Notes: generated from the letters alone by a model not told the origin. A stretch of 64,000 nucleotides of DNA from Paenibacillus antarcticus (GCF_001637225.1 NZ_LVJI01000007.1:1-64000), one strand, 5' to 3'; positions 1 through 9,030 are shown, numbered from the stretch's first letter. Program-made: numbers and translations.

Positions 1-120
1 TTCTCTATCAAATGATTTCTCATTTGTTTTGATTTCACTTATCGCAAAATCTACTCACTCGTTGTTCAGTTTTCAAAGACCAATTATTTCGTTTCGTCAG
101 CACCGTATGTTCTCGGCGAC
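1..120 (-). other. rRNA operon leader (transcribed leftwards, out of window)
   Basis: Read on the minus strand, this stretch contains GGTCTTTGAAAACTGAAC followed by AACGAGTGAG. That is the boxA-like block I know from the 5' leader and spacer regions of Bacillus and Paenibacillus rrn operons. Two promoter-like sequences lie just upstream and point the same way, so I read it as the leader of a 16S rRNA gene starting just left of the window. No 16S sequence itself is present. An internal spacer is the alternative, but the promoters argue against it. Confidence 0.7.
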
Positions 121-129
121 AACTTCTAT

Positions 130-158
130 ATTATATCATGTCCGGTTCGTTTATGCAA
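130..158 (-). promoter_or_regulatory. rrn P2-type promoter
   Basis: On the minus strand there is a -35 TTGCAT (153-158), a 17-base spacer and a perfect -10 TATAAT (130-135). It reads into the rRNA leader and is the downstream one of a tandem pair, as is usual for Firmicute rrn operons. Confidence 0.75.
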
Positions 159-234
159 GCTTTTTTTCGATTTAAGTTTCAATCGATTTTGGCTTGCCGA
201 TTCAACAAATGTGTTATTTGTTGGCCGGACTAAT

Positions 235-264
235 AATATATCACGTCTATCAACAGGTTGACAA
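235..264 (-). promoter_or_regulatory. rrn P1-type promoter
   Basis: On the minus strand there is a -35 TTGTCA (259-264), an 18-base spacer and a -10 TATATT (235-240), upstream of the stronger promoter at 130-158 and in the same direction. Tandem P1/P2 arrangement is typical of rRNA operons. Confidence 0.55.
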
Positions 265-373
265 GTTGTAAAAATTTACAGTCAACGGTTTGTCATTTAC
301 GTTATTGTATATTCCTCATAATAACCACTAATAAGGGGAGACTACTTTTATAATTTAATTGGAGGTAGTCTGT

Positions 374-2050
374 TTGAATACTAATGAATCAACACTATCG
401 ATTGTCGCTCTAGGTGGTGTAAATGAAATCGGCAAAAATATGTATGTTCTCCGATATGCTGATGATATCATCGTCATTGACTGTGGTTCAAAGTTCCCCG
501 ATGAGAGCTTATTAGGAATCGATCTGATTATCCCTGATATTTCATATCTATTAGAGAATCGTGATAAGATTCGAGCCTTAATTGTCACCCATGGACATGA
601 AGATCATATTGGCGGCATTCCATATATTCTGAAGCAATTGAATATGCCCATATATGGAACACGATTAACGCTAGGCTTAATTGAAGTTAAACTACAGGAG
701 CATAACCTTCTCGGGATTACTGATTTATTCACAATCAATGCCGAATCAACTTTAGAGTTCGGCAATATCGAAGTAAGTTTTTTCAGAACAAATCACAGTA
801 TTCCTGATTGTGTTGGTGTTGTATTCAGCACCCCTGAAGGGACTGTCGTTCATACAGGAGACTTTAAATTTGATCTAACACCTGTAAATGATGAGTATCC
901 GGATTTACACCGCATGGCTGACATTGGAAGCAACGGTGTTCTGGCACTTCTATCCGAAAGTACCAATGCGGAACGCCCGGGATTCACTCCTTCAGAACAA
1001 CTCGTAGGTGAAAATATAGAAGAAGCATTTATCAGAGCAAAGAAAAAAATATTCATATCCACCTTTGCATCCAACGTGCATCGTCTACAGCAAGTGATCG
1101 ATGCGGCCCGGAAAACAAATAGAAAACTCGCATTGTTGGGAAGAAGCATGGTCAATGTTGTATCCATTGCTCATGAGCTAGGTTATTTGAAAATTCCTGA
1201 CACCATGTTAATTGAGCCGAGTGATGTCAAAGCCTATGAACCTCACCGAATTGTTGTCCTATGTACGGGTAGTCAAGGCGAACCTATGGCTGCCTTATCC
1301 CGTCTAGCTAGTTCCGACCATAGACAATTAGAAGTTCTAGCTGGAGATACTGTCATTCTAGCTTCTACACCTATCCCCGGAAATGAACGAAACGTAGCGC
1401 GTATCGTAGATAATTTATTTCAACTAAAAGCCAAGGTCATTTATGGATCAGCATCGATTACAGGTATGCATGTATCCGGTCATGCCAGTCAAGAAGAACT
1501 CAAGTTAATGTTGTCTTTAATGAAGCCAAAATATTTCATACCGATTCATGGTGAATTTCGAATGCTTCATCAGCATCGGTTATTAGCTGAATCCGTTGGC
1601 GTGGATCAGAATAATATCTTCATTGTTAATAATGGTGATGTCGTCGATATTACCAACCAAGAAGCTATTCAAAGAAGAAGAATAACAACTGGGAATACAC
1701 TTGTTGATGGACTGGGAATTGGTGATGTAGGAACGATCGTTCTACGTGACCGTAAACTTTTATCCGAAGATGGTATTCTTATTGTGGTTGTTACACTCAG
1801 TAAAATGGAAGGTAACATCTTGTCTGGACCTGATGTTATATCTCGTGGGTTCGTGTACGTTCGTGAGTCAGAAGCTTTATTAAATGAAGTACGCCAAATC
1901 ACCGTACAAACGATTCATAAATTACATGAGAAGAAGAATATTACCCAATGGGACTTTTTTAAACAAATGATTAAAGAATCAGTCGGAAATTATTTGTTTA
2001 CTCACACGAAAAGAAGACCCATTATCCTTCCAATCATCATTCAAGTCTAA
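374..2050 (+). CDS. Ribonuclease J family protein
   Basis: About 558 residues, the normal length for RNase J, a metallo-beta-lactamase/beta-CASP ribonuclease with endo- and 5'-3' exonuclease activity on mRNA and rRNA precursors. The zinc motif HGHEDHIGG lies near residue 75, further ligands sit in RTNHSIPD and HTGDFK, the beta-CASP segment STFASNVHRLQQ follows, and HVSGHAS and PIHGEFRM come later. The C-terminus ends ILPIIIQV, like Bacillus RnjA. A TTG at 359 is in frame but overlaps the Shine-Dalgarno; I chose the TTG at 374, eight bases after GGAGG (361-365). It diverges from an rRNA operon. Paenibacilli may carry more than one RNase J, so I leave the paralogue (J1 or J2) open. Confidence 0.9.
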   Translation: MNTNESTLSIVALGGVNEIGKNMYVLRYADDIIVIDCGSKFPDESLLGIDLIIPDISYLLENRDKIRALIVTHGHEDHIGGIPYILKQLNMPIYGTRLTLGLIEVKLQEHNLLGITDLFTINAESTLEFGNIEVSFFRTNHSIPDCVGVVFSTPEGTVVHTGDFKFDLTPVNDEYPDLHRMADIGSNGVLALLSESTNAERPGFTPSEQLVGENIEEAFIRAKKKIFISTFASNVHRLQQVIDAARKTNRKLALLGRSMVNVVSIAHELGYLKIPDTMLIEPSDVKAYEPHRIVVLCTGSQGEPMAALSRLASSDHRQLEVLAGDTVILASTPIPGNERNVARIVDNLFQLKAKVIYGSASITGMHVSGHASQEELKLMLSLMKPKYFIPIHGEFRMLHQHRLLAESVGVDQNNIFIVNNGDVVDITNQEAIQRRRITTGNTLVDGLGIGDVGTIVLRDRKLLSEDGILIVVVTLSKMEGNILSGPDVISRGFVYVRESEALLNEVRQITVQTIHKLHEKKNITQWDFFKQMIKESVGNYLFTHTKRRPIILPIIIQV

Positions 2051-2072
2051 ATTACGTACCCTAACTATAGCG

Positions 2073-2108
2073 AAGGACACTAACCTATTCATAGGTCGTG
2101 TCCTTTTT
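2073..2108 (+). terminator. Rho-independent terminator of the RNase J gene
   Basis: AAGGACAC (2073-2080) pairs with GTGTCCTT (2098-2105), with an inner CCTAT/ATAGG pairing, followed by a T run on the plus strand. The hairpin overlaps the last codons and stop of the convergent tag gene. A near copy lies at 4197-4236. Confidence 0.8.
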
Positions 2109-2687
2109 AACTTGTTTATTTGGTTGCGTTCGACAGAAACAATCTAACGTGTGGTCGTTCACCATACCCGATGCCTGCATGAATGCGTAACAGATCGTAG
2201 TACCGACAAACTTGAAGCCTCTTTTTTTCAAAGTCTTACTCATATGATCCGATATTGGTGTATTTGCAGGAACCTCAGATATGCTTGTCCATTGATTCAC
2301 GATAGGCTCACCATCTACAAAGTGCCACATATAGTTAGCAAATGAACCTTCTTCCTGCTTAATCTCTTGATAGATACCAGCATTATGAATGATTGCCCGA
2401 ACCTTTAACTTATTACGGATAATACCGGGGTCTTGAAGTAACGCTTCAACTTTCGCTTCATTATATGTCGCTATTATTGCAGGATCGAAATCGTCGAATA
2501 CTTTGCGATAATGCTCTCTTTTCTTCAATACTGTATACCAGCTCAATCCAGCCTGCATTCCTTCTAACATTAACAATTCAAATAACTTCTGATCATTCGT
2601 AAGTGGCTGGCCCCATTCTGTATCATGATAATCCATATATAGAGGATCTTGATTCACCCATCTACAACGTTGCTTCAATTGTTCCAT
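2085..2687 (-). CDS. tag: DNA-3-methyladenine glycosylase I
   Basis: Cytoplasmic base-excision repair enzyme that removes 3-methyladenine from alkylated DNA. About 200 residues, with the family hallmarks in order: RCRWVNQDPLYMDYHDTEWG (zinc Cys and His), EGMQAGLSW (catalytic Glu region), KKRGFKFVGTTICYAFMQA, and VNDHTLDCFC with the C-terminal zinc His and Cys. I chose the ATG at 2687, preceded by GAGAGGAG; a TTG nine codons upstream is open but has no ribosome-binding site. Its 3' end lies inside the terminator hairpin of the convergent RNase J gene, so the C-terminal tail KKDTTYE is partly dictated by the hairpin. Confidence 0.93.
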   Translation of the reverse strand: MEQLKQRCRWVNQDPLYMDYHDTEWGQPLTNDQKLFELLMLEGMQAGLSWYTVLKKREHYRKVFDDFDPAIIATYNEAKVEALLQDPGIIRNKLKVRAIIHNAGIYQEIKQEEGSFANYMWHFVDGEPIVNQWTSISEVPANTPISDHMSKTLKKRGFKFVGTTICYAFMQASGMVNDHTLDCFCRTQPNKQVKKDTTYE

Positions 2688-2844
2688 CTCACTCACACTC
2701 CTCTCATTGATCAACCTAGGTTATGATTCCAATGTATCTCATTGAGATAAGAAAAACCATTACCACTTTCACTCTTTTTTTGAAATAAGTCGCTGCAGGC
2801 CATGATAAAATACAACTATACAAACCAAAGGAGTGAATGAATAC

Positions 2845-4077
2845 ATGAAACAAGAACTCATTGAACGATTTATTTCCTATGCAACGGTTGATACACAGTC
2901 TAATGAAGACAAGGACACATGCCCTACAACCCCCGGACAACTGACTCTTGCGAATATGTTGGTGGAAGAACTTAAGACTATTGGTATGCATGATGTAACG
3001 ATCGATGACAACGGTTATGTAATGGCCACTCTCCCTTCTAATACAGAAAAAGAAGTCGATACGATCGGATTTCTCGCCCATCTAGATACTGCAACAGATT
3101 TCACAGGCTTGAATGTATCCCCGAAATTAATAGATAACTATGATGGAAAGGATATTACATTAAATAAATCTTTACATATCGTAATGTCACCTAATGATTT
3201 CCCTAGTCTTGAAGAATATAAAGGGCATACGTTAATTACGACTGACGGAACGACTCTTCTTGGAGCAGACAATAAAGCAGGTATTACTGAGATCATGACC
3301 GCTATGGCCTACTTGATTCAACATCCTGAGATCAAACACGGAGCAATAAGAGTAGCCTTTACCCCAGATGAGGAAATTGGTAGAGGACCTGAGAAATTTG
3401 ATGTTGCTGCATTCAACGCTAAGTATGCCTATACGGTCGATGGAGGTCCACTTGGTGAACTAGAGTATGAGAGTTTCAACGCTGCTTCCGCTAAGATTAC
3501 TTGCAAGGGAAGTAACATCCACCCCGGAACTGCCAAAGATAAGATGGTGAACTCCGCCAAAATAGCGATGAAACTTCAAAGCATGCTTCCAACAGAGGAA
3601 GCTCCTGAATACACTGACGGATATGACGGTTTCTATCATTTATTAGAAATTCAAGGTGATGTTGAGCAGACAAAACTTAGCTATATTATTAGAGACTTCG
3701 ACAAAGAGAATTTTCAAGCCAGAAAATCGAATATGGAACGTATTGTTGCTGAACTTAGAGCGCAATATGGTCAAGACCGCATCGTCCTAGAGATGAGAGA
3801 TCAATACTATAACATGAAGGAAAGAATAGAACCTGTTAAACACATTGTGGATATTGCATATGAAGCAATGAAGAATTTAGACATCGAACCGATTGTTCGA
3901 CCTATTCGTGGAGGTACAGATGGTTCTCAGTTATCTTACATGGGACTGCCTACACCGAATATTTTCACTGGAGGCGAGAACTTCCACGGGAAATTCGAGT
4001 ACATTTCGGTAGATAATATGATCAAGGCAACACAAACGGTGATTGAGATCATTAAGTTGTACGAGCAAAAAGCGTAA
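2845..4077 (+). CDS. pepT: Peptidase T (tripeptidase)
   Basis: M20-family zinc aminotripeptidase of 410 residues, the same length as Bacillus subtilis PepT. It cleaves the N-terminal residue from tripeptides in the cytoplasm. Visible motifs are [11 protein letters not shown] (first metal His and Asp), LLGADNKAG (bridging Asp), [10 protein letters not shown] (catalytic Glu pair), NIHPGTAK (dimerisation domain) and [12 protein letters not shown] (last His ligand). The GTG at 2833 overlaps the AAAGGAG ribosome-binding site, so the ATG at 2845 is the start. It appears monocistronic and is followed by a terminator. Confidence 0.95.
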   Translation: MKQELIERFISYATVDTQSNEDKDTCPTTPGQLTLANMLVEELKTIGMHDVTIDDNGYVMATLPSNTEKEVDTIGFLAHLDTATDFTGLNVSPKLIDNYDGKDITLNKSLHIVMSPNDFPSLEEYKGHTLITTDGTTLLGADNKAGITEIMTAMAYLIQHPEIKHGAIRVAFTPDEEIGRGPEKFDVAAFNAKYAYTVDGGPLGELEYESFNAASAKITCKGSNIHPGTAKDKMVNSAKIAMKLQSMLPTEEAPEYTDGYDGFYHLLEIQGDVEQTKLSYIIRDFDKENFQARKSNMERIVAELRAQYGQDRIVLEMRDQYYNMKERIEPVKHIVDIAYEAMKNLDIEPIVRPIRGGTDGSQLSYMGLPTPNIFTGGENFHGKFEYISVDNMIKATQTVIEIIKLYEQKA

Positions 4078-4196
4078 GAAAATTATTAAGAAAATTATCG
4101 CATATACTGTTAGGATGCCTTAAAGTTGTTCGTATGGGTATCGTTATACCCCTAACAGTTATCCTGATTGAATCAAGACAAGATTTGTATGTAAGA

Positions 4197-4236
4197 GAAG
4201 GACACTAACCTATTCGTAGGCAGTGTCCTTCTTTAT
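4197..4236 (+). terminator. Terminator of pepT
   Basis: GAAGGACACT (4197-4206) pairs with AGTGTCCTTC (4222-4231), followed by TTTATTTT. Arm and loop are nearly identical to the hairpin at 2073-2108, sharing AAGGACACTAACCTATTC. Confidence 0.75.
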
Positions 4237-4246
4237 TTTCTCAATT

Positions 4247-5872
4247 TCAGTTTGTTTTTTCCGATTTCCCCAAAGGTTTCGTTAGCAGTCGTAGGATATA
4301 CGATTTCAAATCAACAATTCGTGTATGATCAGGCTTATCAGTCGTTCCGCTAATGATCAAGGGAACTAACGACTCCACTCTATGGAGTGCCCCATGTCCT
4401 CCTCCACCCTTATGTGTGGGTGAACTCTGACCACTCAGTTCATATCCTTGCTTCGCAGAGACCACTAGGAAATCCCCTTCATGCGAATTTAAAGCGCCAT
4501 AGAGTCTCTTTAACGCGTCAGGGTATTCTCTGTACTTAAGGGTGTTCAGATCTTTATTTATGTGTAGATCCAACACATCTGGGTTACTTCCTATCGTCCA
4601 TGTTTGTCCATAAGAATCCGTTATTTTTCCATTTGGTTTATACGTAAACTCCTTTGCTGTACCAGCCTCTACCACATGAATCCATCCCGCTTCTTTCCAT
4701 GAAATGAAATCGATACGTGTCTCTTCTTTCAATATATCAGCGATTTGCTTAAGTGAATCTTTAGTATTCAGCTTATATACATAGGCCATAGTTTCATTCA
4801 CAGCAAGAGCAATGTCTGTTGCTGATGTAGCTTCAGCTCCCGGTCCTAAAATCGCGTATTGGTGTAACACCTGTGGTAAATCAATGACCGGATGTTTACT
4901 ATCAGGTAGAATGGTACTCATTCCGCTATCCCCAGCAATCATAATAATCGCCTGATCTAGCGCTTCTTTAAAAGATCCAAATGCATTTAATATAGATTGA
5001 ACTTGTTTATCCGTCTTGATAACACCATCAATTACTGAAGGGCCTTTCTTATGTAACTCCTGGTCTAAATCAGGTAAATATACATAAAGAAAATCAGGCA
5101 ACTTATTATTTCGCACTAAGTATTTAACTGACTCTACAGCATATTCATTGTTGAATCCCATCCGTTTCGTTAAAGAATCAGGCATCTTCTTTATGCCTTC
5201 CAACGGATTAGAAAATGAACCCAACGATAAAAAATCAGGACCTTTTACTATTAATTCTCCCGGTAGTGAAGTCGGTCCCTTTATCCATTCAGGAATATTT
5301 AACGTGTGTTCTACAGTTCCTCTGTAAATCAAGCCGTTGATTGAACCTGATTTCAGTCCAACTGTATTCAATTGTTCATATATCGTTAATGTTTGCGCAC
5401 TAAGATGATCTCGATTTAAATGAATCATGGCATTACTTAACACGGGGTCTACGCCATGCTTAAGTATCTCCATAGGGCCTGTTCCATAATTAATGACTTT
5501 CTTATCTTTAGCCGAATACCAGATCAGCCCAGGAACACGATGTTGGTCAGGGTATGTCCCCGTAATTAAAGAACTATCGATTGTGACGGACATCGTTGGG
5601 AATGAACTTACGAGATCCTTATAATACTGACCATGATCAATCAGATATTTTAATGCGGGAAGCTTATTTTGCTGTAATCCTTTATCAATAGATTGATACA
5701 TGAGAGAGTCTACCAAGATAAGAATAACTTTTTTCGAAGGATGCTCTGCCTGAGACTTCACACGGAGAAGATCTTCTTCCTTCGACTTCGCTTCATGCCC
5801 ATAACATCCTGAACAAATTATGAGCAGCACAACAATCCAAATCAACCAATGGATGATACGCAACAATACCAC
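4247..5872 (-). CDS. Membrane-anchored alkaline-phosphatase-superfamily (phosphodiesterase/nucleotide pyrophosphatase-like) enzyme
   Basis: About 541 residues with an N-terminal hydrophobic segment ending LLIICSGC, a poor lipobox that may instead be a simple membrane anchor; the rest is extracytoplasmic. Superfamily signs are VILILVDSL (first metal Asp), SSFPTMSVTIDSSLITGTYP (nucleophile Thr region), LYVYLPDLDQELHKKGP (metal Asp and His), MIAGDSGMS and HKGGGGHGAL (last His ligands). Members cut phosphodiesters or phosphonates, but the substrate cannot be read from sequence. I chose GTG 5872, with AAGG seven bases upstream; a TTG at 5896 lacks a ribosome-binding site, and TTGs at 5866/5863 are possible. 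Confidence 0.8.
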   Translation of the reverse strand: MVLLRIIHWLIWIVVLLIICSGCYGHEAKSKEEDLLRVKSQAEHPSKKVILILVDSLMYQSIDKGLQQNKLPALKYLIDHGQYYKDLVSSFPTMSVTIDSSLITGTYPDQHRVPGLIWYSAKDKKVINYGTGPMEILKHGVDPVLSNAMIHLNRDHLSAQTLTIYEQLNTVGLKSGSINGLIYRGTVEHTLNIPEWIKGPTSLPGELIVKGPDFLSLGSFSNPLEGIKKMPDSLTKRMGFNNEYAVESVKYLVRNNKLPDFLYVYLPDLDQELHKKGPSVIDGVIKTDKQVQSILNAFGSFKEALDQAIIMIAGDSGMSTILPDSKHPVIDLPQVLHQYAILGPGAEATSATDIALAVNETMAYVYKLNTKDSLKQIADILKEETRIDFISWKEAGWIHVVEAGTAKEFTYKPNGKITDSYGQTWTIGSNPDVLDLHINKDLNTLKYREYPDALKRLYGALNSHEGDFLVVSAKQGYELSGQSSPTHKGGGGHGALHRVESLVPLIISGTTDKPDHTRIVDLKSYILRLLTKPLGKSEKTN

Positions 5873-6043
5873 ACCTTTTCCTTCAGTCTTTTTCAACCTA
5901 TTTCATATTGAGTATACTCAGTTTGTTCTTTAGTAAATTCAAGTATGCAAGGAAATATTGGGTAGTTTATCTGGATGATTAACTGAATTTTTTCACAATA
6001 GTGGGTAAAACTAACGGCATGAAATGACTAGGGAGTGAATAGA

Positions 6044-6751
6044 TTGGATTTTCTCAAGAGCCAAGAATCGTTGACAACACTTGAATGGATCTTCAGAGCC
6101 ATCATTAGCTTTATTTTTTTATTAATTGCAACCAAACTAATGGGACAACGTTCGATATCTCAATTAAGATTCCTCGATTTCATTATCGCTCTAACTCTTG
6201 GAAATATTATCGCTCACCCGCTTTCAGATGAGAAATTAGGTATGAAGGGATCTGTAATCACGACCCTTGTTCTAATTATTTTGTATGTTGCAGCGACATG
6301 GTTAAGCCTGAAATGGCCATTATTCAAGAGATATCTCGATCCGTCACCCATTACGCTCATTAAAGGTGGGCAAATTCATTTCCAGAATCTATCCAAGGCA
6401 AGAATTTCGATTGATTTCTTATTCAGTGAGCTACGAAAAGAAAAAGTAGAGAACGTAGAAAAGGTGTCCCTCGCAGTATGGGAACCGGGAGGAACCATCT
6501 CTATTTTTATAGATACCCAATATCAGCCGCTTACGCCCTCAGATATGAAGGTAAAGACACAACCATTCTCCCTCACAAGGCCTATCATCGTTGAAGGCGT
6601 TACCGACTTATCACTTCTAAATGAATTGGGAAAGGATATTAGCTGGCTTAAGAATAAGATAGCACCTATTTATACAGATATCCGTGACTGTGTATTAGCG
6701 ACTGTTGATGACAATGAGAATGTGCGGATTTATGCAAATCCTAATAAATGA
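6044..6751 (+). CDS. DUF421 (YetF-type) membrane protein
   Basis: About 235 residues with three hydrophobic segments in the first 95 residues, then a soluble two-part domain. RAIISFIFLLIATKLMGQRS and LRFLDFIIALTLGNIIAHPL are the conserved DUF421 core, and FSELRKEKVENVEKVSLAVW lies in the soluble part. Relatives (YetF, YrbG, YdfR) are linked to spores or germination in Bacillus, but their biochemistry is unknown. The GTG at 6035 overlaps GGGAG, so the TTG at 6044 is preferred. It is a single gene between divergent and convergent neighbours. Confidence 0.85.
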   Translation: MDFLKSQESLTTLEWIFRAIISFIFLLIATKLMGQRSISQLRFLDFIIALTLGNIIAHPLSDEKLGMKGSVITTLVLIILYVAATWLSLKWPLFKRYLDPSPITLIKGGQIHFQNLSKARISIDFLFSELRKEKVENVEKVSLAVWEPGGTISIFIDTQYQPLTPSDMKVKTQPFSLTRPIIVEGVTDLSLLNELGKDISWLKNKIAPIYTDIRDCVLATVDDNENVRIYANPNK

Positions 6752-6802
6752 TTACCTAACACACGTTGACCAATAGCCGAGTGAGTGTAATATTTCTACG
6801 CA

Positions 6803-6846
6803 AAAAACATTCAAATCCATGATTATGGGTTTGAATGTCTCTTTTA
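6803..6846 (-). terminator. Bidirectional terminator (DUF421 gene / ferredoxin operon)
   Basis: ACATTCAAATCC (6809-6820) pairs with GGGTTTGAATGT (6829-6840). There is an A run on its left, giving TTTTTT on the minus strand, and TCTTTT on its right. It ends the long leftward operon and probably also the convergent DUF421 gene. Confidence 0.8.
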
Positions 6847-6876
6847 CGTCTATAGAATAATAAGATGAACCATAAA

Positions 6877-7221
6877 TTAGTTGCCTCTGTATTGCTCGGT
6901 GAACACTTCAAAAAAGGGTGTTGTATCTCGCTCTGCCATTGATGCTCCCGAACCTTGTCCCCAGCCTATTTCTTGTCGCCAGCTGCCGAGCAGACCGGAG
7001 CTTATCAATTCTTCTTCGTTGACTTCGACAGTACGATCTGCCTGTGGTGCAACGTACATCGCATCAACAGGGCAATACGCCTCGCACATGAAGCAGGTCT
7101 GGCAATCCTCCTTACGAGCAATAACGGGATGATCTTCTTCCATATCGAATACGTTAGTCGGACATACCTTTACGCACAAATTGCAATTGATGCAACGATC
7201 CGAACTAATAAGTTCAATCAT
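6877..7221 (-). CDS. Two-cluster 4Fe-4S ferredoxin-type subunit
   Basis: 114 residues. Two CxxCxxCxxxCP motifs (Cys10/13/16/20 and Cys40/43/46/50) bind two [4Fe-4S] clusters. A non-cluster tail of about 60 residues is rich in aromatic and acidic residues and ends FFEVFTEQYRGN. The layout of two clusters plus a tail recalls AprB, the iron-sulfur subunit of APS reductase. Its ATG overlaps the flavoprotein stop by four bases, with AAGGAGGGG ahead, so the two are translationally coupled and probably form one complex. It is the last gene of the sulfonate-type ABC operon, so an electron-transfer role in organosulfur metabolism is inferred. Confidence 0.88.
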   Translation of the reverse strand: MIELISSDRCINCNLCVKVCPTNVFDMEEDHPVIARKEDCQTCFMCEAYCPVDAMYVAPQADRTVEVNEEELISSGLLGSWRQEIGWGQGSGASMAERDTTPFFEVFTEQYRGN

Positions 7222-8831
7222 ACCGTATGCCCCTCCTTCAATGCATTCAGTTCATGGGCGTGGGGTACGCTTTCGGTACTGATGCTAATATCGTCGATAC
7301 CCGACAGAATTAATCGATGAGTCTGACTTGGATCAAGCTCGGGGTATTCCGCCATCTTCTGTAATCCGCGACTTTCCGTACGTGCTAACGCCGCAGTATA
7401 CATCCATCTTCCAACAGTAAGCATGGCTGCTGCTTCACGAGACTTCACTATGCCCTGCACTGTGGCTGGCGCTTGATCTTTCAGGTGAGGAACCAATGTA
7501 TCTAGCTCTTTCAATGCCGCGGAAATGCCAGGTTCGCTACGGAAATAGTTAATCTTCAGTGGTAATATTAGATCCTGAATTGCCTTAATCAGCGGTTGCA
7601 CCTCAAGCTTTGTGGAAGAATCGACACCTGCTGCCATACCATAGTGCCCCGCAGCTACCAACTGCCGATTGTCCGCTCTCCTTGGCTGAGACATCGCGTA
7701 ATGTGCCGCTCCCTCACCTGCCCAATGTCCACTGCATATGGCCCATGAAGCATTATAGGCTCCGCCCCCTGATATCGCGCCAGTTACTTTTTCCCGCGAT
7801 GCAGCATCCCCAGCCGCATACAAACCAGCGATCGTGGTCGCACAATCGTTTCCAGTCAGACGCAAGCCACCTGTACCGCGCATTGTTCCTTCATAGCGAA
7901 GCGTAAGTGGGAATCTCTCCTTAAATGGATCAATACCAGACCGCTCTAAGGGCATGAAGAAGATTGGATGAGCACGACGTAGAAATTCCCGCTTCTCCTC
8001 TGTGTCTGCGAGATCCATTGCAGCGTAGACGGGTCCTTTCATCAACAACTCTGGAATACTTCTATTGGTGCGATCGCCTTTCACTAAAGGCTCACCATCC
8101 TCACCATACAAAGTAGACCAGAAAAGCATACGCCCACGCGTTACCGTACCCTCGGCAAAGCTCGGGGCATATTGACGACTGAATTCCATCCCTGACAAAT
8201 CGGCGCCTAGTTCAGCAGACATCAGTAACCCTTCACCAGTCAATACATTACATCCGAGACCTTTACTAAGAAAAGCACATCCGCCTGTAGCCATCACAAC
8301 TGCATTGGCCTTTACCTCCCAAGTCTCCCCGGTCATACGATTTATGCCCCGTGCACCACCAACACCGTGTTCATCATGTAGCAACTCAAGTGCCGGAGAT
8401 TGATCCATAATCTTAACTCCCGCTTTACGCACTACATTTCTCATCAGCTTCATATATTCTGGTCCGTGCAAATGTGTACGTAGCGATTGTCCCTCTTCAT
8501 CTTTGGGAAATGGATAACCCCACTGCTCCACCAACTCCAAATTCTTCTCAACCTGGTCCAATACACGGTGTATCCAAGCATTCTCCGATAAATATCCGCC
8601 TGCTTTCAGTCTGGCCTGAACAGCCTGCTCTCGCAACTCTGCAATCGGAGGAATAACAAGCAATGTTGTACCTCCCGGAGAGGTAGCGCCGCTTGTTCCA
8701 AGGTATCCTTTGTCTGCAAGTACTACGCTTGCTCCCTGTGAAGCCGCACGCCATGCCGCCCATGCTCCGGCTGGTCCTCCGCCGAGAACAAGCACATCTA
8801 CGGTTAGTTGCTTAACCTGCTTCTGTAACAT
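7218..8831 (-). CDS. FAD-dependent oxidoreductase, fumarate reductase/APS reductase alpha-like
   Basis: 537 residues. The N-terminal Rossmann motif DVLVLGGGPAGAWAAWRAAS binds FAD. ATGGCAFLSKGLGCNVLTGEG and the late GLYAAGDAASREKVTGAISGGG are the FAD-contact segments of the succinate dehydrogenase/fumarate reductase flavoprotein family. A C-terminal helical region carries ALARTESRGLQ. Together with the overlapping two-cluster ferredoxin it looks like a soluble two-subunit reductase similar to AprAB, though I cannot identify its substrate. Being co-directional with two ABC permeases, an ATPase and a sulfonate-type binding protein suggests oxidation or reduction of an imported sulfur compound. 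The ATG follows AGAGGGGGAAG. Confidence 0.85.
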   Translation of the reverse strand: MLQKQVKQLTVDVLVLGGGPAGAWAAWRAASQGASVVLADKGYLGTSGATSPGGTTLLVIPPIAELREQAVQARLKAGGYLSENAWIHRVLDQVEKNLELVEQWGYPFPKDEEGQSLRTHLHGPEYMKLMRNVVRKAGVKIMDQSPALELLHDEHGVGGARGINRMTGETWEVKANAVVMATGGCAFLSKGLGCNVLTGEGLLMSAELGADLSGMEFSRQYAPSFAEGTVTRGRMLFWSTLYGEDGEPLVKGDRTNRSIPELLMKGPVYAAMDLADTEEKREFLRRAHPIFFMPLERSGIDPFKERFPLTLRYEGTMRGTGGLRLTGNDCATTIAGLYAAGDAASREKVTGAISGGGAYNASWAICSGHWAGEGAAHYAMSQPRRADNRQLVAAGHYGMAAGVDSSTKLEVQPLIKAIQDLILPLKINYFRSEPGISAALKELDTLVPHLKDQAPATVQGIVKSREAAAMLTVGRWMYTAALARTESRGLQKMAEYPELDPSQTHRLILSGIDDISISTESVPHAHELNALKEGHTV

Positions 8832-8869
8832 TTCTCTTCCCCCTCTATATCTATTTATTAGCTAAAACG

Positions 8870-8930
8870 GATACGCCTTCCCCTTAAGGACGGCCATCCG
8901 TCTTTTAGGAAATATTAAAAGAAGCGTATC
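8870..8930 (-). other. Structured intergenic RNA element ahead of the flavoprotein gene
   Basis: GATACGC (8870-8876) is complementary to GCGTATC (8924-8930), enclosing an inner GGACGG/CCGTCT hairpin. It lies in the transcribed gap between the binding-protein gene and the flavoprotein gene, so it may stabilise or regulate the downstream mRNA. I match it to no known riboswitch. Confidence 0.4.
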
Positions 8931-8964
8931 GAGTGAAAGTAATACGTTCTTATATTGTAATAAA

Positions 8965-8996
8965 GGAGACACTGGGGAATAACACCCCAGTGCTCC
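8965..8996 (-). terminator. Intra-operon hairpin, partial terminator
   Basis: GGAG-A-CACTGGGG (8965-8977) pairs with CCCCAGTG-CTCC (8985-8996), a 12-pair stem with one bulge. On the minus strand it is followed only by a short TTTATT tail. Placed right after the binding-protein gene, it probably lowers transcription into the flavoprotein/ferredoxin pair. Confidence 0.55.
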
Positions 8997-9030
8997 TTAG
9001 CTAATTAACGTAGCTTTACATATTCAACTG

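Noticed and set aside
2716-3081. Open frame of 121 codons on the minus strand
   Set aside because: Overlaps the start of pepT, whose product is certain; no ribosome-binding site.
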